A stretch of 64,000 nucleotides of DNA, from NCBI GenBank assembly GCA_020854055.1, contig JADZGD010000013.1, positions 56,749-120,748 of the forward strand. Direction: 5' to 3'. The notes beneath the pieces are model-generated. The model worked only from the letters and a program-made list of their open reading frames with translations, was not told the DNA's origin and ran no database searches. Position 1 is the first letter of the stretch. Every line of letters begins with the position of its first letter. Origin of the DNA: Bryobacterales bacterium. Its GTDB lineage: Bacteria > Acidobacteriota > Terriglobia > Bryobacterales > Bryobacteraceae. The position numbers and the translations under genes were made by a program. Below, in pieces: positions 18,323-27,189 of the stretch.

Positions 18323-19386
18323 AGCACGCGGATCACTTCCGGCCGGAACTCGATCATCCACTCCCGATTATGCCGCAGCCTCTCGTACTCGGCCCGTTCC
18401 ACGTGCACTGTCAACCCATGTTCAAACTGCAGGCGCACACCGCCCGGTGTTTCCCCGGCACGTTCCAGTTGCATTGGGATCTGGTTGGGCTCCGGTTTGC
18501 CATCGCGCGAACACACTTTCAACTCCTCCGGGCGCACGCAGAGCCACACCTTGTCGCCGCGGAAATGTCCCTTGAGATACGGTCCCGCCAGGTCGTTGCC
18601 GGCAAACCGCAACCGGCTGGTGTTCTGCGCCGGATCCAGCGCCAGTACCTCCGCCGGCAGCAGGTTGAACCGGCCAAGCAGCCGCGCCACGGCGAGATTT
18701 GCCGGGCGCTCCAGCACCTCCCGAGGAGTTCCAGCCTGCACCAGCCGTCCTTCGCGGAACACCAGCATTCGCTCGCCTAACTCGAAGCATTCCTCCAGGT
18801 CGTGCGTCACCACCAGCGTCGGCGTCTGAAACTCTTTCCGCACCTGATCCAGCAAAGAGTACAACTCGGTCCGCAGTGGAGCGTCCAACCCGCGAGCGGG
18901 TTCGTCGAGCAACAACACATTCGGAGCGCCAATCAGCGCGCGCGCGATCGAGCAGCGCTGCTGCTGGCCGCCTGAAACCTCGCGCGGCTTGCGGCCCGCC
19001 ACTTCGGACAGGTGGAAGCGCTCCAGCATTTCGTTCACTTTCCGGTGCTTTTCCAACTGCCGCCCGCGCGCCGCAAAGCGCAGGTTCTCGCGGATGGTCA
19101 TATGCGGAAACAGCGCGTAGTTCTGAAATACATATCCGCAGCGCCGCGCCCGCGGCGGCAGGTTTACCTTCGCGGCCCCATCAAAAAGAATCGCGCCGCC
19201 CACCAGGATTCGGCCTTCATCAGGCGCTTCGAAGCCGGCGATGCACTCCAGTGTCAACGTCTTACCGGCGCCCGACGGCCCGAATAGCACCGTAATACCG
19301 GCCTGCACCTCAAACTCGACGTCCAGCGAAAACGCGGATGAGTCCCGCGCCGCTGCAAAACTCTTGCGGATCTGGGCCTGGATCAC
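18319..19386 (-). CDS. modC: molybdate-type ABC transporter ATP-binding protein
   Basis: 355-residue ABC ATPase: Walker A FGPSGAGKTLTL, signature VSGGQQQRCSIARAL, Walker B LLLDEPARGLD, and a C-terminal TOBE/MOP-like domain (about residues 285-350) typical of ModC. Residues after Walker B differ from the usual DEPFSALD, so oxyanion identity (molybdate, tungstate or sulfate) rests on the ModB partner and the FmdE neighbour. Its start overlaps the modB stop by 4 bp. Confidence 0.85.
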   Translation of the reverse strand: MIQAQIRKSFAAARDSSAFSLDVEFEVQAGITVLFGPSGAGKTLTLECIAGFEAPDEGRILVGGAILFDGAAKVNLPPRARRCGYVFQNYALFPHMTIRENLRFAARGRQLEKHRKVNEMLERFHLSEVAGRKPREVSGGQQQRCSIARALIGAPNVLLLDEPARGLDAPLRTELYSLLDQVRKEFQTPTLVVTHDLEECFELGERMLVFREGRLVQAGTPREVLERPANLAVARLLGRFNLLPAEVLALDPAQNTSRLRFAGNDLAGPYLKGHFRGDKVWLCVRPEELKVCSRDGKPEPNQIPMQLERAGETPGGVRLQFEHGLTVHVERAEYERLRHNREWMIEFRPEVIRVL

Positions 19387-20069
19387 GCCGGCATTCCTCC
19401 GCGCCGGGACGCCGCCACGCGGTTGGCGATGGTCAGGATTGCCAGCGCCAGCCCGGAGATCACCAGTACCAGGGTCCGCGCCAGGGCGCCGTTGCCTCCC
19501 TCGACGGCGTCATAAATCGCCACCGCCACCGTCTGCGTGCGGCCCGGAATATTACCGGCAATCATGATGGTGACGCCGAAGTCACCGAGCGAACGCGCGA
19601 ATGCCAGCGTGCAGGCGGCCACGATCGCGCGTCGCGCCAGCGGCATGGTCACGCGCCAAAACACGCGCCACTCCGACGCGCCCAGGTTTCTTGCGGCACG
19701 TTCGTAGCCGTGATCCACCATTTCGAACGCCGCCCGCGCGCTCTTGATCAGCAGGGGAGTCGAATGAATCAGCGCCGCCACCACCGCCGCCTGCCAGGAA
19801 AATACCAGCGGTGAGCCGAAGATCGCTTCGTACAACCGGCCGAAGGGACTCGCCCTGCCGATCACCACCAGCAGATAGTAGCCCAGCACCGTGGGCGGCA
19901 GCACCAGCGGCAGGCTCACCGCCGCATCCAGCACGTCACGGCCGCGAAAGCTGCGGTTAGCAAGCGCGTAGGCGATGGCAATGCCGATTGCCACCGCCAT
20001 CGCGGTGGAAAGGACCGCCACGCGGAGGCTTAACCATAAAGGGAACCAGTCGATCGCCATCGCGGTCAC
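19383..20069 (-). CDS. modB: molybdate-type ABC transporter permease
   Basis: 228-residue inner-membrane permease with five to six TM segments and the binding-protein-dependent permease loop (AARNLGASEWRVFWRVTMPLARRAIVAACTL, the EAA region). Phrases such as SLPLVLPPTVLGYYLLVVIGR, RSLGDFGVTIMIAGNIPGRTQTV and AIYDAVEGG are hallmarks of ModB. It starts at GTG 20069 or ATG 20060, 12 bp after aspS. No modA gene for the periplasmic binding protein is found within the window. Confidence 0.88.
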   Translation of the reverse strand: MTAMAIDWFPLWLSLRVAVLSTAMAVAIGIAIAYALANRSFRGRDVLDAAVSLPLVLPPTVLGYYLLVVIGRASPFGRLYEAIFGSPLVFSWQAAVVAALIHSTPLLIKSARAAFEMVDHGYERAARNLGASEWRVFWRVTMPLARRAIVAACTLAFARSLGDFGVTIMIAGNIPGRTQTVAVAIYDAVEGGNGALARTLVLVISGLALAILTIANRVAASRRGGMPA

Positions 20070-20081
20070 CCGCCCAAACCA

Positions 20082-21887
20082 TCAGCTCTTTCGCGTAATC
20101 TGAATGCCCAGTTCGCGCAGCGCGCGGGCGGGCACCGAACTGGGCGCTTCCGACATCAGGTCCGTGGCCTTGGCCGTCTTTGGGAAGGGGATCACGTCGC
20201 GAATCGACGATTCCCCTGCCAGGATCATCACCAACCGGTCCAGGCCCAGTGCGATGCCGCCGTGCGGGGGAGCGCCGTATTCGAGCGCATCCAGCAGGAA
20301 GCCGAACTTCGCCCGCGCTTCGTCATCCGTCAACCCAAGCGCCGCGAACACCTTCGATTGCACATCCCGCCGGTGAATACGAATCGAACCCGAACCGAGT
20401 TCCGTTCCGTTCAGCACCAGGTCATAAGATTTCGCCCGGCACCGCGCCGGATCCGCCGTCAATTTCTCAACGTCCTCATCGTGTACCGACGTGAATGGAT
20501 GATGCGCCGCGTTCCAGCGGCTTTCCTCCTCGTCCCACTCAAACATCGGAAAGTCCGTCACCCACAGGAGCCGGAAGCCTTCACCGTCTTTCGGGGTGTC
20601 CAGCAGGTGATGGCGATCGTTGTACTTCTGCGCCGCCAGCAGCCGCAACTGCCCGCATGCCTGGTAGACGGTCTCTTCCGGACGCTGGCCCTTGGGCTCG
20701 CCTGCCCAGGCGGCCAACAACAGCAGATCGTTTTCGCCCGCTCCCGCACGCTCGCGCACCTTCACCATCGGCTCGGCGAAGTCGCGCTCCAGGCGCTTCA
20801 TGTCGTCGTAAACCCGCAAGCCGCGTTCCTGGCCCGCCGCCTTCAACTCATCGCGTTCCCGCCGCGTCAGTCCGCCGGTGTTGGGGATACGGATCGCCAC
20901 CAGGGGCAGGCCGGCCGGGGTCAGCCCCGCATCGGCCGGAAAGAGATCTTCCACCGGATAAAAGCGCGGAATGCGCGTATCCGGCTTATCGATGCCGTAG
21001 GAACGCATCGCCTCGGCGTAGGTCATCCGCACGAAGGGCGTGGCGATGTCGTAGCCTGCCACCTTGCAGATCCGTTTCACCAGCGGTTCGATCACCTCGA
21101 AGATCTGTTCCTGTTGCGGAAACGACATCTCCAGGTCGATCTGCGTGAACTCGGGTTGCCGGTCCGCCCGCAAATCTTCATCGCGAAAGCAGCGCACAAT
21201 CTGGAAGTACTTCTCATAGCCGCTCACCATCAGCAGTTGCTTATAGATCTGTGGCGACTGGGGCAGAGCATAGAAGTTGCCCGGTGATACCCGGCTCGGC
21301 ACCAGGTAGTCGCGCGCCCCCTCGGGGGTGGAGCGGCAGAGAAACGGCGTCTCAATCTCTAAAAAATCCCGCGAGTAGAGGTACTCGCGGGCGGCGAACG
21401 ATATCTGAGATCGCAGGATGATGTTGCGCTGCATGTGCGGCCGCCGCAGGTCCACGTAGCGGTACTTCAGCCGCGCATCCTCGCTGACATCGACATGCTC
21501 CTCCATCGGAAACGGCGGCGTGCGCGATTCGTTCAGAATCCAGAGCTTTTCAGCAACCACCTCTACTTCGCCGGTGGGGATGTTGGGATTAATCGTATCC
21601 TCAGACCGCAATTCCACCGGCCCTTCCACCGCCACCACGAATTCCGAGCGAAGATCGCCGGCCTTTTCATGCACCTGGTCTTCGGCGCGGAATACCACCT
21701 GTGTCACGCCGTAACGGTCGCGAAGGTGGATGAACAGTACCCCGCCCAGGTCGCGTCTGCGGTGTACCCAGCCCATCAGCACTACGCGTTTGCCGTCATC
21801 TGAGGCGCGCAACCCGCCGCAATTGTGCGTCCGCCGCAACTCGCCAAGGAAATCCAGTCCTACTTGCCGTTCTACGCTTTCTTCCAT
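20082..21887 (-). CDS. aspS: aspartyl-tRNA synthetase
   Basis: Class II aminoacyl-tRNA synthetase charging tRNA-Asp (or both tRNA-Asp and tRNA-Asn if non-discriminating). 601 residues, bacterial type: N-terminal OB fold (RTHNCGGLRASDDGKRVVLMGWVHRRRD), motif 2 (FRDEDLRADRQPEFTQIDLE), a GAD insertion domain, and motif 3 (GIALGLDRLVMILAG). It overlaps the hisS stop by 16 bp. Discrimination between Asp and Asn tRNAs cannot be read from sequence alone. Confidence 0.97.
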   Translation of the reverse strand: MEESVERQVGLDFLGELRRTHNCGGLRASDDGKRVVLMGWVHRRRDLGGVLFIHLRDRYGVTQVVFRAEDQVHEKAGDLRSEFVVAVEGPVELRSEDTINPNIPTGEVEVVAEKLWILNESRTPPFPMEEHVDVSEDARLKYRYVDLRRPHMQRNIILRSQISFAAREYLYSRDFLEIETPFLCRSTPEGARDYLVPSRVSPGNFYALPQSPQIYKQLLMVSGYEKYFQIVRCFRDEDLRADRQPEFTQIDLEMSFPQQEQIFEVIEPLVKRICKVAGYDIATPFVRMTYAEAMRSYGIDKPDTRIPRFYPVEDLFPADAGLTPAGLPLVAIRIPNTGGLTRRERDELKAAGQERGLRVYDDMKRLERDFAEPMVKVRERAGAGENDLLLLAAWAGEPKGQRPEETVYQACGQLRLLAAQKYNDRHHLLDTPKDGEGFRLLWVTDFPMFEWDEEESRWNAAHHPFTSVHDEDVEKLTADPARCRAKSYDLVLNGTELGSGSIRIHRRDVQSKVFAALGLTDDEARAKFGFLLDALEYGAPPHGGIALGLDRLVMILAGESSIRDVIPFPKTAKATDLMSEAPSSVPARALRELGIQITRKS

Positions 21888-23110
21888 ATCGATATCAATT
21901 CGTCTCTTGTCACCGTTCGTTGGGATCCGGACGCCATCTCGCGAAGCGTGTAATTGCCCGATTGAATCTCATCGTCACCCAATATCAACGTTTGCCGCGC
22001 ACCCAGTTTATTCGCCAGTTCCAGCAGCCGCTTCAGCTTTCCTTCGGGCGGCAACTCCACGGAAACGCCCAGCCGCCGCAGTTCCATCGCCAGCAGTGAC
22101 GCATGGCGAAAAGCCGCCTCGCCAATGGGCGCCACGAACAGGTCCACCGCTAAGGTGCCCTCTTCGCCAACGCTCATCACCAGCCGGTCTTCACCGATGG
22201 AGAAGCCAATACCCGGCGCCTGAATCTTTGCGTCCAAGGCTTGGGCCAGCCCGTCATAGCGGCCCCCGCCGAGCACCGAATTCTGCGCTCCCAGGGATCC
22301 ATGCACAATCTCGAACGTGGTGCGCCTGTAATAATCCAACCCTCGCACCAGCCGCGGCTTCACCTCGAAAGGCACTCCGCGACCGGTCAGGTACGCGCAC
22401 ACGCGATCAAAGTGCGCTCGGCACTCGCCGCACAGATAGTCCAGAATCGAGGGCAGCGCTTCAATCACCGGCTGGTCGGCGGATACCTTGCAATCCAGCA
22501 CCCGCAGCGGATTCGTATCGGCCCGCCGCTGGCAATCGCCGCACATCCGGGGTGCCGCATCCTTCAGCCGCTCCTTCAGCGCGGCCATGTACGCCGGACG
22601 GCAGTTCGGATCGCCCACCGAGTTGAGTAGCAGATGGAAGTCCTCGAGGCCGGCGGCCTTCAGAATCTCGATCACCATCTCGATTACTTCGGCGTCCACC
22701 GCCGGAGATTCGCCACCGATCGCCTCGGCTCCGATCTGAAAGAACTGCCGGTAGCGCCCTTTCTGCGGCCGCTCGCGCCGGAACATCGGCCCGATGTAGT
22801 ACAGCTTCTGAATACCCGGCTGCTGGTCGAGGCGGTGCTCGATGTAGGCACGCATCACCGAAGCGGTCGCCTCCGGACGCAGCGTCAACGAGGAGCCGTC
22901 ACGGTCTTCAAACGTGTACATCTCCTTGCTGACAATATCGGTCTCCTGGCCCACGCCGCGTGCAAACAGCGCGGTCTGCTCCAGGATCGGCGTGCGAATT
23001 TCGCGGTAGTTGTAGGTGCGGAACACGCGCCGTGAGGCATCTTCCACCCGGTTCCACACCTCGCTCGATGGAGGCAGGATGTCGCGCGTTCCTTTAACGG
23101 CTCGAATCAA
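21872..23110 (-). CDS. hisS: histidyl-tRNA synthetase
   Basis: 412-residue class II synthetase charging tRNA-His. It opens with the family phrase AVKGTRDILPP. Motif 2 is FRRERPQKGRYRQFFQ, and the histidine motif is seen as LVRGLDYYRRTTFEI. The C-terminal anticodon-binding domain begins near residue 320. It starts with TTG 23110, overlapping the stop of the upstream carbonic-anhydrase-like gene (TTGA), so it is translated by coupling. It lies directly upstream of aspS, an order common in bacteria. Confidence 0.96.
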   Translation of the reverse strand: MIRAVKGTRDILPPSSEVWNRVEDASRRVFRTYNYREIRTPILEQTALFARGVGQETDIVSKEMYTFEDRDGSSLTLRPEATASVMRAYIEHRLDQQPGIQKLYYIGPMFRRERPQKGRYRQFFQIGAEAIGGESPAVDAEVIEMVIEILKAAGLEDFHLLLNSVGDPNCRPAYMAALKERLKDAAPRMCGDCQRRADTNPLRVLDCKVSADQPVIEALPSILDYLCGECRAHFDRVCAYLTGRGVPFEVKPRLVRGLDYYRRTTFEIVHGSLGAQNSVLGGGRYDGLAQALDAKIQAPGIGFSIGEDRLVMSVGEEGTLAVDLFVAPIGEAAFRHASLLAMELRRLGVSVELPPEGKLKRLLELANKLGARQTLILGDDEIQSGNYTLREMASGSQRTVTRDELISIWKKA

Positions 23111-23622
23111 GATTGTTCTTCCTTGTAGATCTCCCGCAGCTTGACGTAGCGCTCGGCGCTGCCGCGGAAGCGCTCGCGTTCCTGGTCGTTCACGGTGCGC
23201 TTCACGGTTGCCGGGACGCCCATCACGATGCTACCCTCCGGGATCACCATGCCTTCGGGCACCAGCGCGCCGGCTGCAATCACCGACCCGCGTCCCACTC
23301 GAGCGCCGTTCAACACCACCGCGCCGGCGCCGATCAGGCAGTCGTCTTCAATCGAGCAGCCGTGCAGCGTCGCCGAGTGGCCCACCGTCACCCGGTGGCC
23401 CAAAAACAACGGCCAGATTGCCGTCTCCACGTGCAGCACGGCGTTGTCCTGGACGTTGGTCTCCTCGCCGATGCGGATGTAGTTCACATCGCCGCGTATG
23501 GTCACATTCGGCCACACGCTGGAACGTTCGCCGATAACCACATCGCCAATGACCTGAGCGCTCGGATCAATATATGCAGACTCGGCGACTTGGGGCAAGA
23601 CGCCGCGGAAGGCGCGAATCAT
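23107..23622 (-). CDS. gamma-class carbonic anhydrase-like hexapeptide protein
   Basis: 171-residue left-handed beta-helix protein (YrdA/CaiE-like). Hexapeptide repeats run through residues 15-140 (AYIDPSAQVIGDVVIGERS, GHRVTVGHSATLHGCSIED). The three zinc-ligand histidines of the family are present, in HVET and in VGHSATLHG. Members are called gamma-carbonic anhydrases, but many lack measured activity. It lies 15 bp after hpnI and is coupled to hisS. Confidence 0.87.
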   Translation of the reverse strand: MIRAFRGVLPQVAESAYIDPSAQVIGDVVIGERSSVWPNVTIRGDVNYIRIGEETNVQDNAVLHVETAIWPLFLGHRVTVGHSATLHGCSIEDDCLIGAGAVVLNGARVGRGSVIAAGALVPEGMVIPEGSIVMGVPATVKRTVNDQERERFRGSAERYVKLREIYKEEQS

Positions 23623-23637
23623 TTGGATTATTTCATG

Positions 23638-24786
23638 CTAGCACTGGGTCGAACCGCGATGTTCACCCGTGGGGCCGTTGGTGGCAATCCGGCCGTCGGA
23701 GAGCAGCCGCATCCGACCTCCGCGCCACAGCACCCGGTTGCCCGCCAATCCGGCCACCCAAACCGCGAAAGCCCACAGATCCCACAGCGGAATCAGCAGA
23801 AACGCGGCCCACACGGGACGGTTGCCGATGACCCACGCTCCGCTCGCCGTCCCGCTGAAAATCCGTATGGCGGCCAATACCAGCGCCAGGCGCCACTGTC
23901 CGGCAGCCGCCGCCAGCGCCGCCCACAGGCCCGCCTGTGTCAACGGCAGCCCCAGATAGCCGCCTCCGCGAGATACCCGGATCGTTCGCGCCCAGCGCAG
24001 CTGGTGATTCCAGACGCCCCTCCACCCCGCTCTATCCAAATGGGTGTCCACGATCACATCCGACAGAAAGGAACTCGTTCCCAGCCGGGTGATCTGTTTG
24101 GCCAGTTGGTAGTCGTCAGCAATGTAGCTGGCCAGTGCTTCGAATCCACCCACCCGCCGCAGATCCCCGGCGCGAAACACCAGGGTCGCACCCAGGCCGA
24201 ACTCCCGCACACCAAGCAACCGGGCCACCAGTACGCTCGGCATGAAATCGACTGCAATGCCGAGGGACTCCCAGGCTCCGGCCGGCGAAGATGACCGCGC
24301 ACGATACAGGCAGGTCACAATGCCCACATCGGGCCGGGCCAGCGGAGCTGTCACCCGCTTCAAGTATCCGGCCGGAACCTCGATGTCGCTGTCATTCACC
24401 AGCCACACCGGATACTGCGCTTCGCGGGCCAGATCGATGAGCGTACCCACCTTGCCGTTGGGAGCTTTAGTCCGGGTCCGTATCAGCCGCACACGCACCT
24501 GGGGATACTCTCGCTGGAGCCGTTCGATCTGCGCGATGGCAGGATCTTCCGGGTCGTTGACTCCAAACAGGATCTCAAACTCCTGGTAATCCTGACACGC
24601 GTGGGAGCGAATCGCTTCCCAAAAGTGAGGATCGAGCCCGTGAACCGGCTTGAGAATGGAAACCGGGCTAAAGGCGTGAGGCGCAGGTGCAATCCGGCGT
24701 GTAAAGTGATAACGGAGAGCGGCGATCAGAACGAGAACCTGGTAGAGAACAGCGGCGCATCCGAGAACAACGAGCAGCAGTGTCAC
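23638..24786 (-). CDS. hpnI: hopanoid glycosyltransferase HpnI
   Basis: 382-residue membrane glycosyltransferase of family GT2/21 (ceramide-glucosyltransferase-like). In hopanoid biosynthesis HpnI adds GlcNAc to bacteriohopanetetrol. It has an N-terminal TM segment, the opening PVSILKPVHGLDP, a nucleotide-sugar motif (VWLVNDSDIEVPAGYL), the acceptor-site D-x-D and QLRWARTIR motifs, and C-terminal TM helices. The start is GTG 24786: it overlaps the stop of the preceding EamA gene (GTGA), so the longer upstream frame is rejected. Its partner hpnJ lies three genes upstream. Confidence 0.85.
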   Translation of the reverse strand: MTLLLVVLGCAAVLYQVLVLIAALRYHFTRRIAPAPHAFSPVSILKPVHGLDPHFWEAIRSHACQDYQEFEILFGVNDPEDPAIAQIERLQREYPQVRVRLIRTRTKAPNGKVGTLIDLAREAQYPVWLVNDSDIEVPAGYLKRVTAPLARPDVGIVTCLYRARSSSPAGAWESLGIAVDFMPSVLVARLLGVREFGLGATLVFRAGDLRRVGGFEALASYIADDYQLAKQITRLGTSSFLSDVIVDTHLDRAGWRGVWNHQLRWARTIRVSRGGGYLGLPLTQAGLWAALAAAAGQWRLALVLAAIRIFSGTASGAWVIGNRPVWAAFLLIPLWDLWAFAVWVAGLAGNRVLWRGGRMRLLSDGRIATNGPTGEHRGSTQC

Positions 24787-25145
24787 AGGGTCAGCAGAGC
24801 CACCCCACAGGCCACCAGCCCGGCGCCGATCCACCGTTTTCGGCTGACCTTTTCCTTCAGGTAGAACCGTGCCATCAAAGTTTCCAAAACGAGCCCGGCG
24901 GCCGTCGCGGGCACGGCGAAACTCAGATCCGCCCTGGAAAGCAAGGCCATGAAGGAGAAGAACGACAGGGCCATAAAGCCGATGGCAGTAATCAGCCTCC
25001 AGCGGCAGGCAAGGTTCGCCAGCAGGCGCGCGATACCTTGCGGCCGGAAATCGCTCACTTCACCGTGTGCCTTCATTTCCCGGCTCTGCAGCAGATCAGC
25101 CAACACCGTACTGAAGACGATCAGCCCCACCAGAAGCCATTTCAT
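24783..25145 (-). CDS. EamA/SMR-like 4-TM protein, second of a pair
   Basis: 120-residue protein with four predicted TM helices (MKWLLVGLIVFSTVLADLLQ; TAIGFMALSFFSFMALL; LSFAVPATAAGLVLETLMA; WIGAGLVACGVALLTL), as in EmrE or the ArnE/ArnF lipid flippase halves. Start ATG 25145 overlaps the stop of the first EamA gene (ATGA), and its own stop overlaps the hpnI GTG. The longer frame to 25238 is a shadow of the neighbour. Enclosed by hpnJ and hpnI, it is a candidate half of a heterodimeric carrier for a hopanoid or sugar-lipid intermediate; that role is inference. Confidence 0.82.
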   Translation of the reverse strand: MKWLLVGLIVFSTVLADLLQSREMKAHGEVSDFRPQGIARLLANLACRWRLITAIGFMALSFFSFMALLSRADLSFAVPATAAGLVLETLMARFYLKEKVSRKRWIGAGLVACGVALLTL

Positions 25146-25597
25146 CGGTTTGACTCCATCGCATGTGCCGAGGCGCCATCCGGATGAGTTGCCGATACCA
25201 GAGAGGTTCCTAACACGATCAGCAGGATGGCTCCCCAACGCAGCAGGCTGATGTGTTCACCCAGAAACAGCTTCCCCGCCATCGCCGATAGCGCGTAGCC
25301 GATAGACGTTACGGGAAGTACATAGCTCAGGTCCGCCCAACTGAGCAGCGTCATCCGGCTCAGCATCCACAGCGTCAGCATTACGATCCCTGCCAGTACC
25401 CACGGCCGGAAGACGGCCAGTACGCAGTCCAGCAGTGAGCCCCCGGCCATCCCGCCCTGCTTCATGCCAAAACTGAGAAACAGGTTTCCGGTAACATTGC
25501 TGAGCACCACCACCAGAATCATCAGGCGAGTCTTCACGGCGAGCCCGCCGCGGAGCGGTGTTTGAGCCGGTACCACCTCCGCAGCCGGTGCGTTCAT
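25142..25597 (-). CDS. EamA/SMR-like 4-TM protein, first of a pair
   Basis: 151-residue membrane protein with a 20-residue polar N-terminus and four TM helices (RLMILVVVLSNVTGNLFLSFG; VLAGIVMLTLWMLSRM; LSYVLPVTSIGYALSAMAGKLF; WGAILLIVLGTSLV). Each helix pair resembles half of an EamA drug/metabolite transporter. Its start overlaps the hpnJ stop by 4 bp, and the second EamA gene overlaps its end by 4 bp, so the two should be made in equal amounts. The pairing recalls ArnE/ArnF, which flip a modified undecaprenyl phosphate. Confidence 0.82.
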   Translation of the reverse strand: MNAPAAEVVPAQTPLRGGLAVKTRLMILVVVLSNVTGNLFLSFGMKQGGMAGGSLLDCVLAVFRPWVLAGIVMLTLWMLSRMTLLSWADLSYVLPVTSIGYALSAMAGKLFLGEHISLLRWGAILLIVLGTSLVSATHPDGASAHAMESNR

Positions 25598-27066
25598 GGA
25601 TGGGCTTGCTCGCTCGCTTCCGGATAAGCCCCCGGAGCCTGCTTGTGTTCCTTGACGAACTGCTTGCGCTTGGAACGTAGTGCCAGATACTCCCGGGCTT
25701 CCTTGTAAAGCCGCTTACGTTCAGCGCCGTTGAATAACGCCTTGCTCGCCACGCGCCAGGCAACTCGCGGCCGGAAATAGTATTCGCCGTAGAACTTCTC
25801 CACCCATTCCACAAGTTCGGCGCGATCCAGGCCGGGGTAGATGATGTTCGGCAACTGATGGCCGGATTCGTCGGTCATGGAATCGTGCGTGATCAGGTTG
25901 TTCTTCTTGACGTAATCGTAGAACTCGGTTCCCGGGTAGGGATGGGCGATCGAAACCTGGATCGTTTCGGTGTCCATCCGCTTTGCAAAGTCGATCGTTT
26001 TGCGGATGGATTCCCGTGTTTCACCGGGCAGTCCGATCATGAAATCGCCATGGATCAGCAGGCCCAGTTTTTTGCAGTTCGCCGTAAAGCGTTCCGCCAT
26101 CTCCACCGTGGCGCCCTTTTTTATGTTCTTTAGAATCTGAGGGTCACCCGATTCATAGCCAACGATCAGCAGGCGGCAACCGGCCTCTTTCATCGCCTTG
26201 AGCGTCTCGTAGTCGGTAGTGACCCGCGACGTGCACGACCACGTCATCTTTGCGTCTTTCAGCTTGTGGCAGAGGGCGATGGTTCGAGCCTTCTGGTAGT
26301 TGAACGTGTCGTCGTCGAAGAACACTTCTTTCAGCCCGGGGAAGTTCTCCTTCGCCCACCGGACTTCGTTCACCACATCGTCGGCCGAACGCAGGCGCCA
26401 GCGATGTCCGGAATGTGTTTGCGGCCACAGGCAGAAGGTGCACTGCGCCGGGCAGCCGCGGGAAGTATAGAAAGCCACGAAAGGATTCTGCAGAAACGGG
26501 ACGTTGTACCGTGTGAAATCCAGATCCCGCTGGTACACCTTTGTCACCCACGGCAATGCGTCCAGGTTCTCGATCATAGGCCCTTCCGGGTTGTGAACGA
26601 GGCCGCCGTTTTTGCGGAAACTGACCCCCGGGATCTCTTCGAGGGGTTTGCCGTTGGCATAATCGGCAATCTGGAAGTCAAACTCCCGGCGCACGACAAA
26701 GTCGATGGCCGACGATACGCGCAGGCTCTTTTCCGGTTCCACCGTTCCCGGCGGCCCGACAAACGCCACTTTCAGCTTCGGGTTGACGTCTTTCATCATC
26801 CCGGCGATCTTCACATCGACGTTAAAGCCCGGCGTGGAGGTGAACAGTACCAGCAACTCGAAGTCGCTGGCCATCGCCACCGTCTGCTCAATGGAGATCT
26901 TGTGAGGGGGCGCGTCCACCACCTTACTGTCCGGCAGCATGCCGGCCGGGTAGCAGAGCCAGACCGGATACCAGTAGGATTCGATTTCCCTTGAAGCCGG
27001 CCATCGCGAGCTGGCGCCGCCGTCAAATCCTTCAAAGGAGGGGGGATTCAGGAATAGAGTTCGCAT
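25594..27066 (-). CDS. hpnJ: hopanoid-associated B12-binding radical SAM protein HpnJ
   Basis: 490-residue enzyme with an N-terminal cobalamin-binding-like domain (residues 1-130) and a radical SAM barrel. The cluster motif is CPAQCTFC at 205-212, followed by LWPQTHSGHRWRLRS, which is distinctive of HpnJ. HpnJ makes the cyclitol ring of bacteriohopanetetrol cyclitol ether by ring contraction of the sugar that HpnI adds. It heads a block whose genes overlap by 4 bp down to hpnI. The deacetylase HpnK and squalene-hopene cyclase are not in the window. Confidence 0.87.
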   Translation of the reverse strand: MRTLFLNPPSFEGFDGGASSRWPASREIESYWYPVWLCYPAGMLPDSKVVDAPPHKISIEQTVAMASDFELLVLFTSTPGFNVDVKIAGMMKDVNPKLKVAFVGPPGTVEPEKSLRVSSAIDFVVRREFDFQIADYANGKPLEEIPGVSFRKNGGLVHNPEGPMIENLDALPWVTKVYQRDLDFTRYNVPFLQNPFVAFYTSRGCPAQCTFCLWPQTHSGHRWRLRSADDVVNEVRWAKENFPGLKEVFFDDDTFNYQKARTIALCHKLKDAKMTWSCTSRVTTDYETLKAMKEAGCRLLIVGYESGDPQILKNIKKGATVEMAERFTANCKKLGLLIHGDFMIGLPGETRESIRKTIDFAKRMDTETIQVSIAHPYPGTEFYDYVKKNNLITHDSMTDESGHQLPNIIYPGLDRAELVEWVEKFYGEYYFRPRVAWRVASKALFNGAERKRLYKEAREYLALRSKRKQFVKEHKQAPGAYPEASEQAHP

Positions 27067-27189
27067 TAACGCCTATCTTTGAGCTTACGCGAGTTCCCGG
27101 CGTGCCGACAACCGGAAGCAGCCAGTACGCTCTGCTCCAGCGCTGAACGGTAGTAAGCCGGGTTTAAATCCGCCCGTGTTCGTCTGTTC

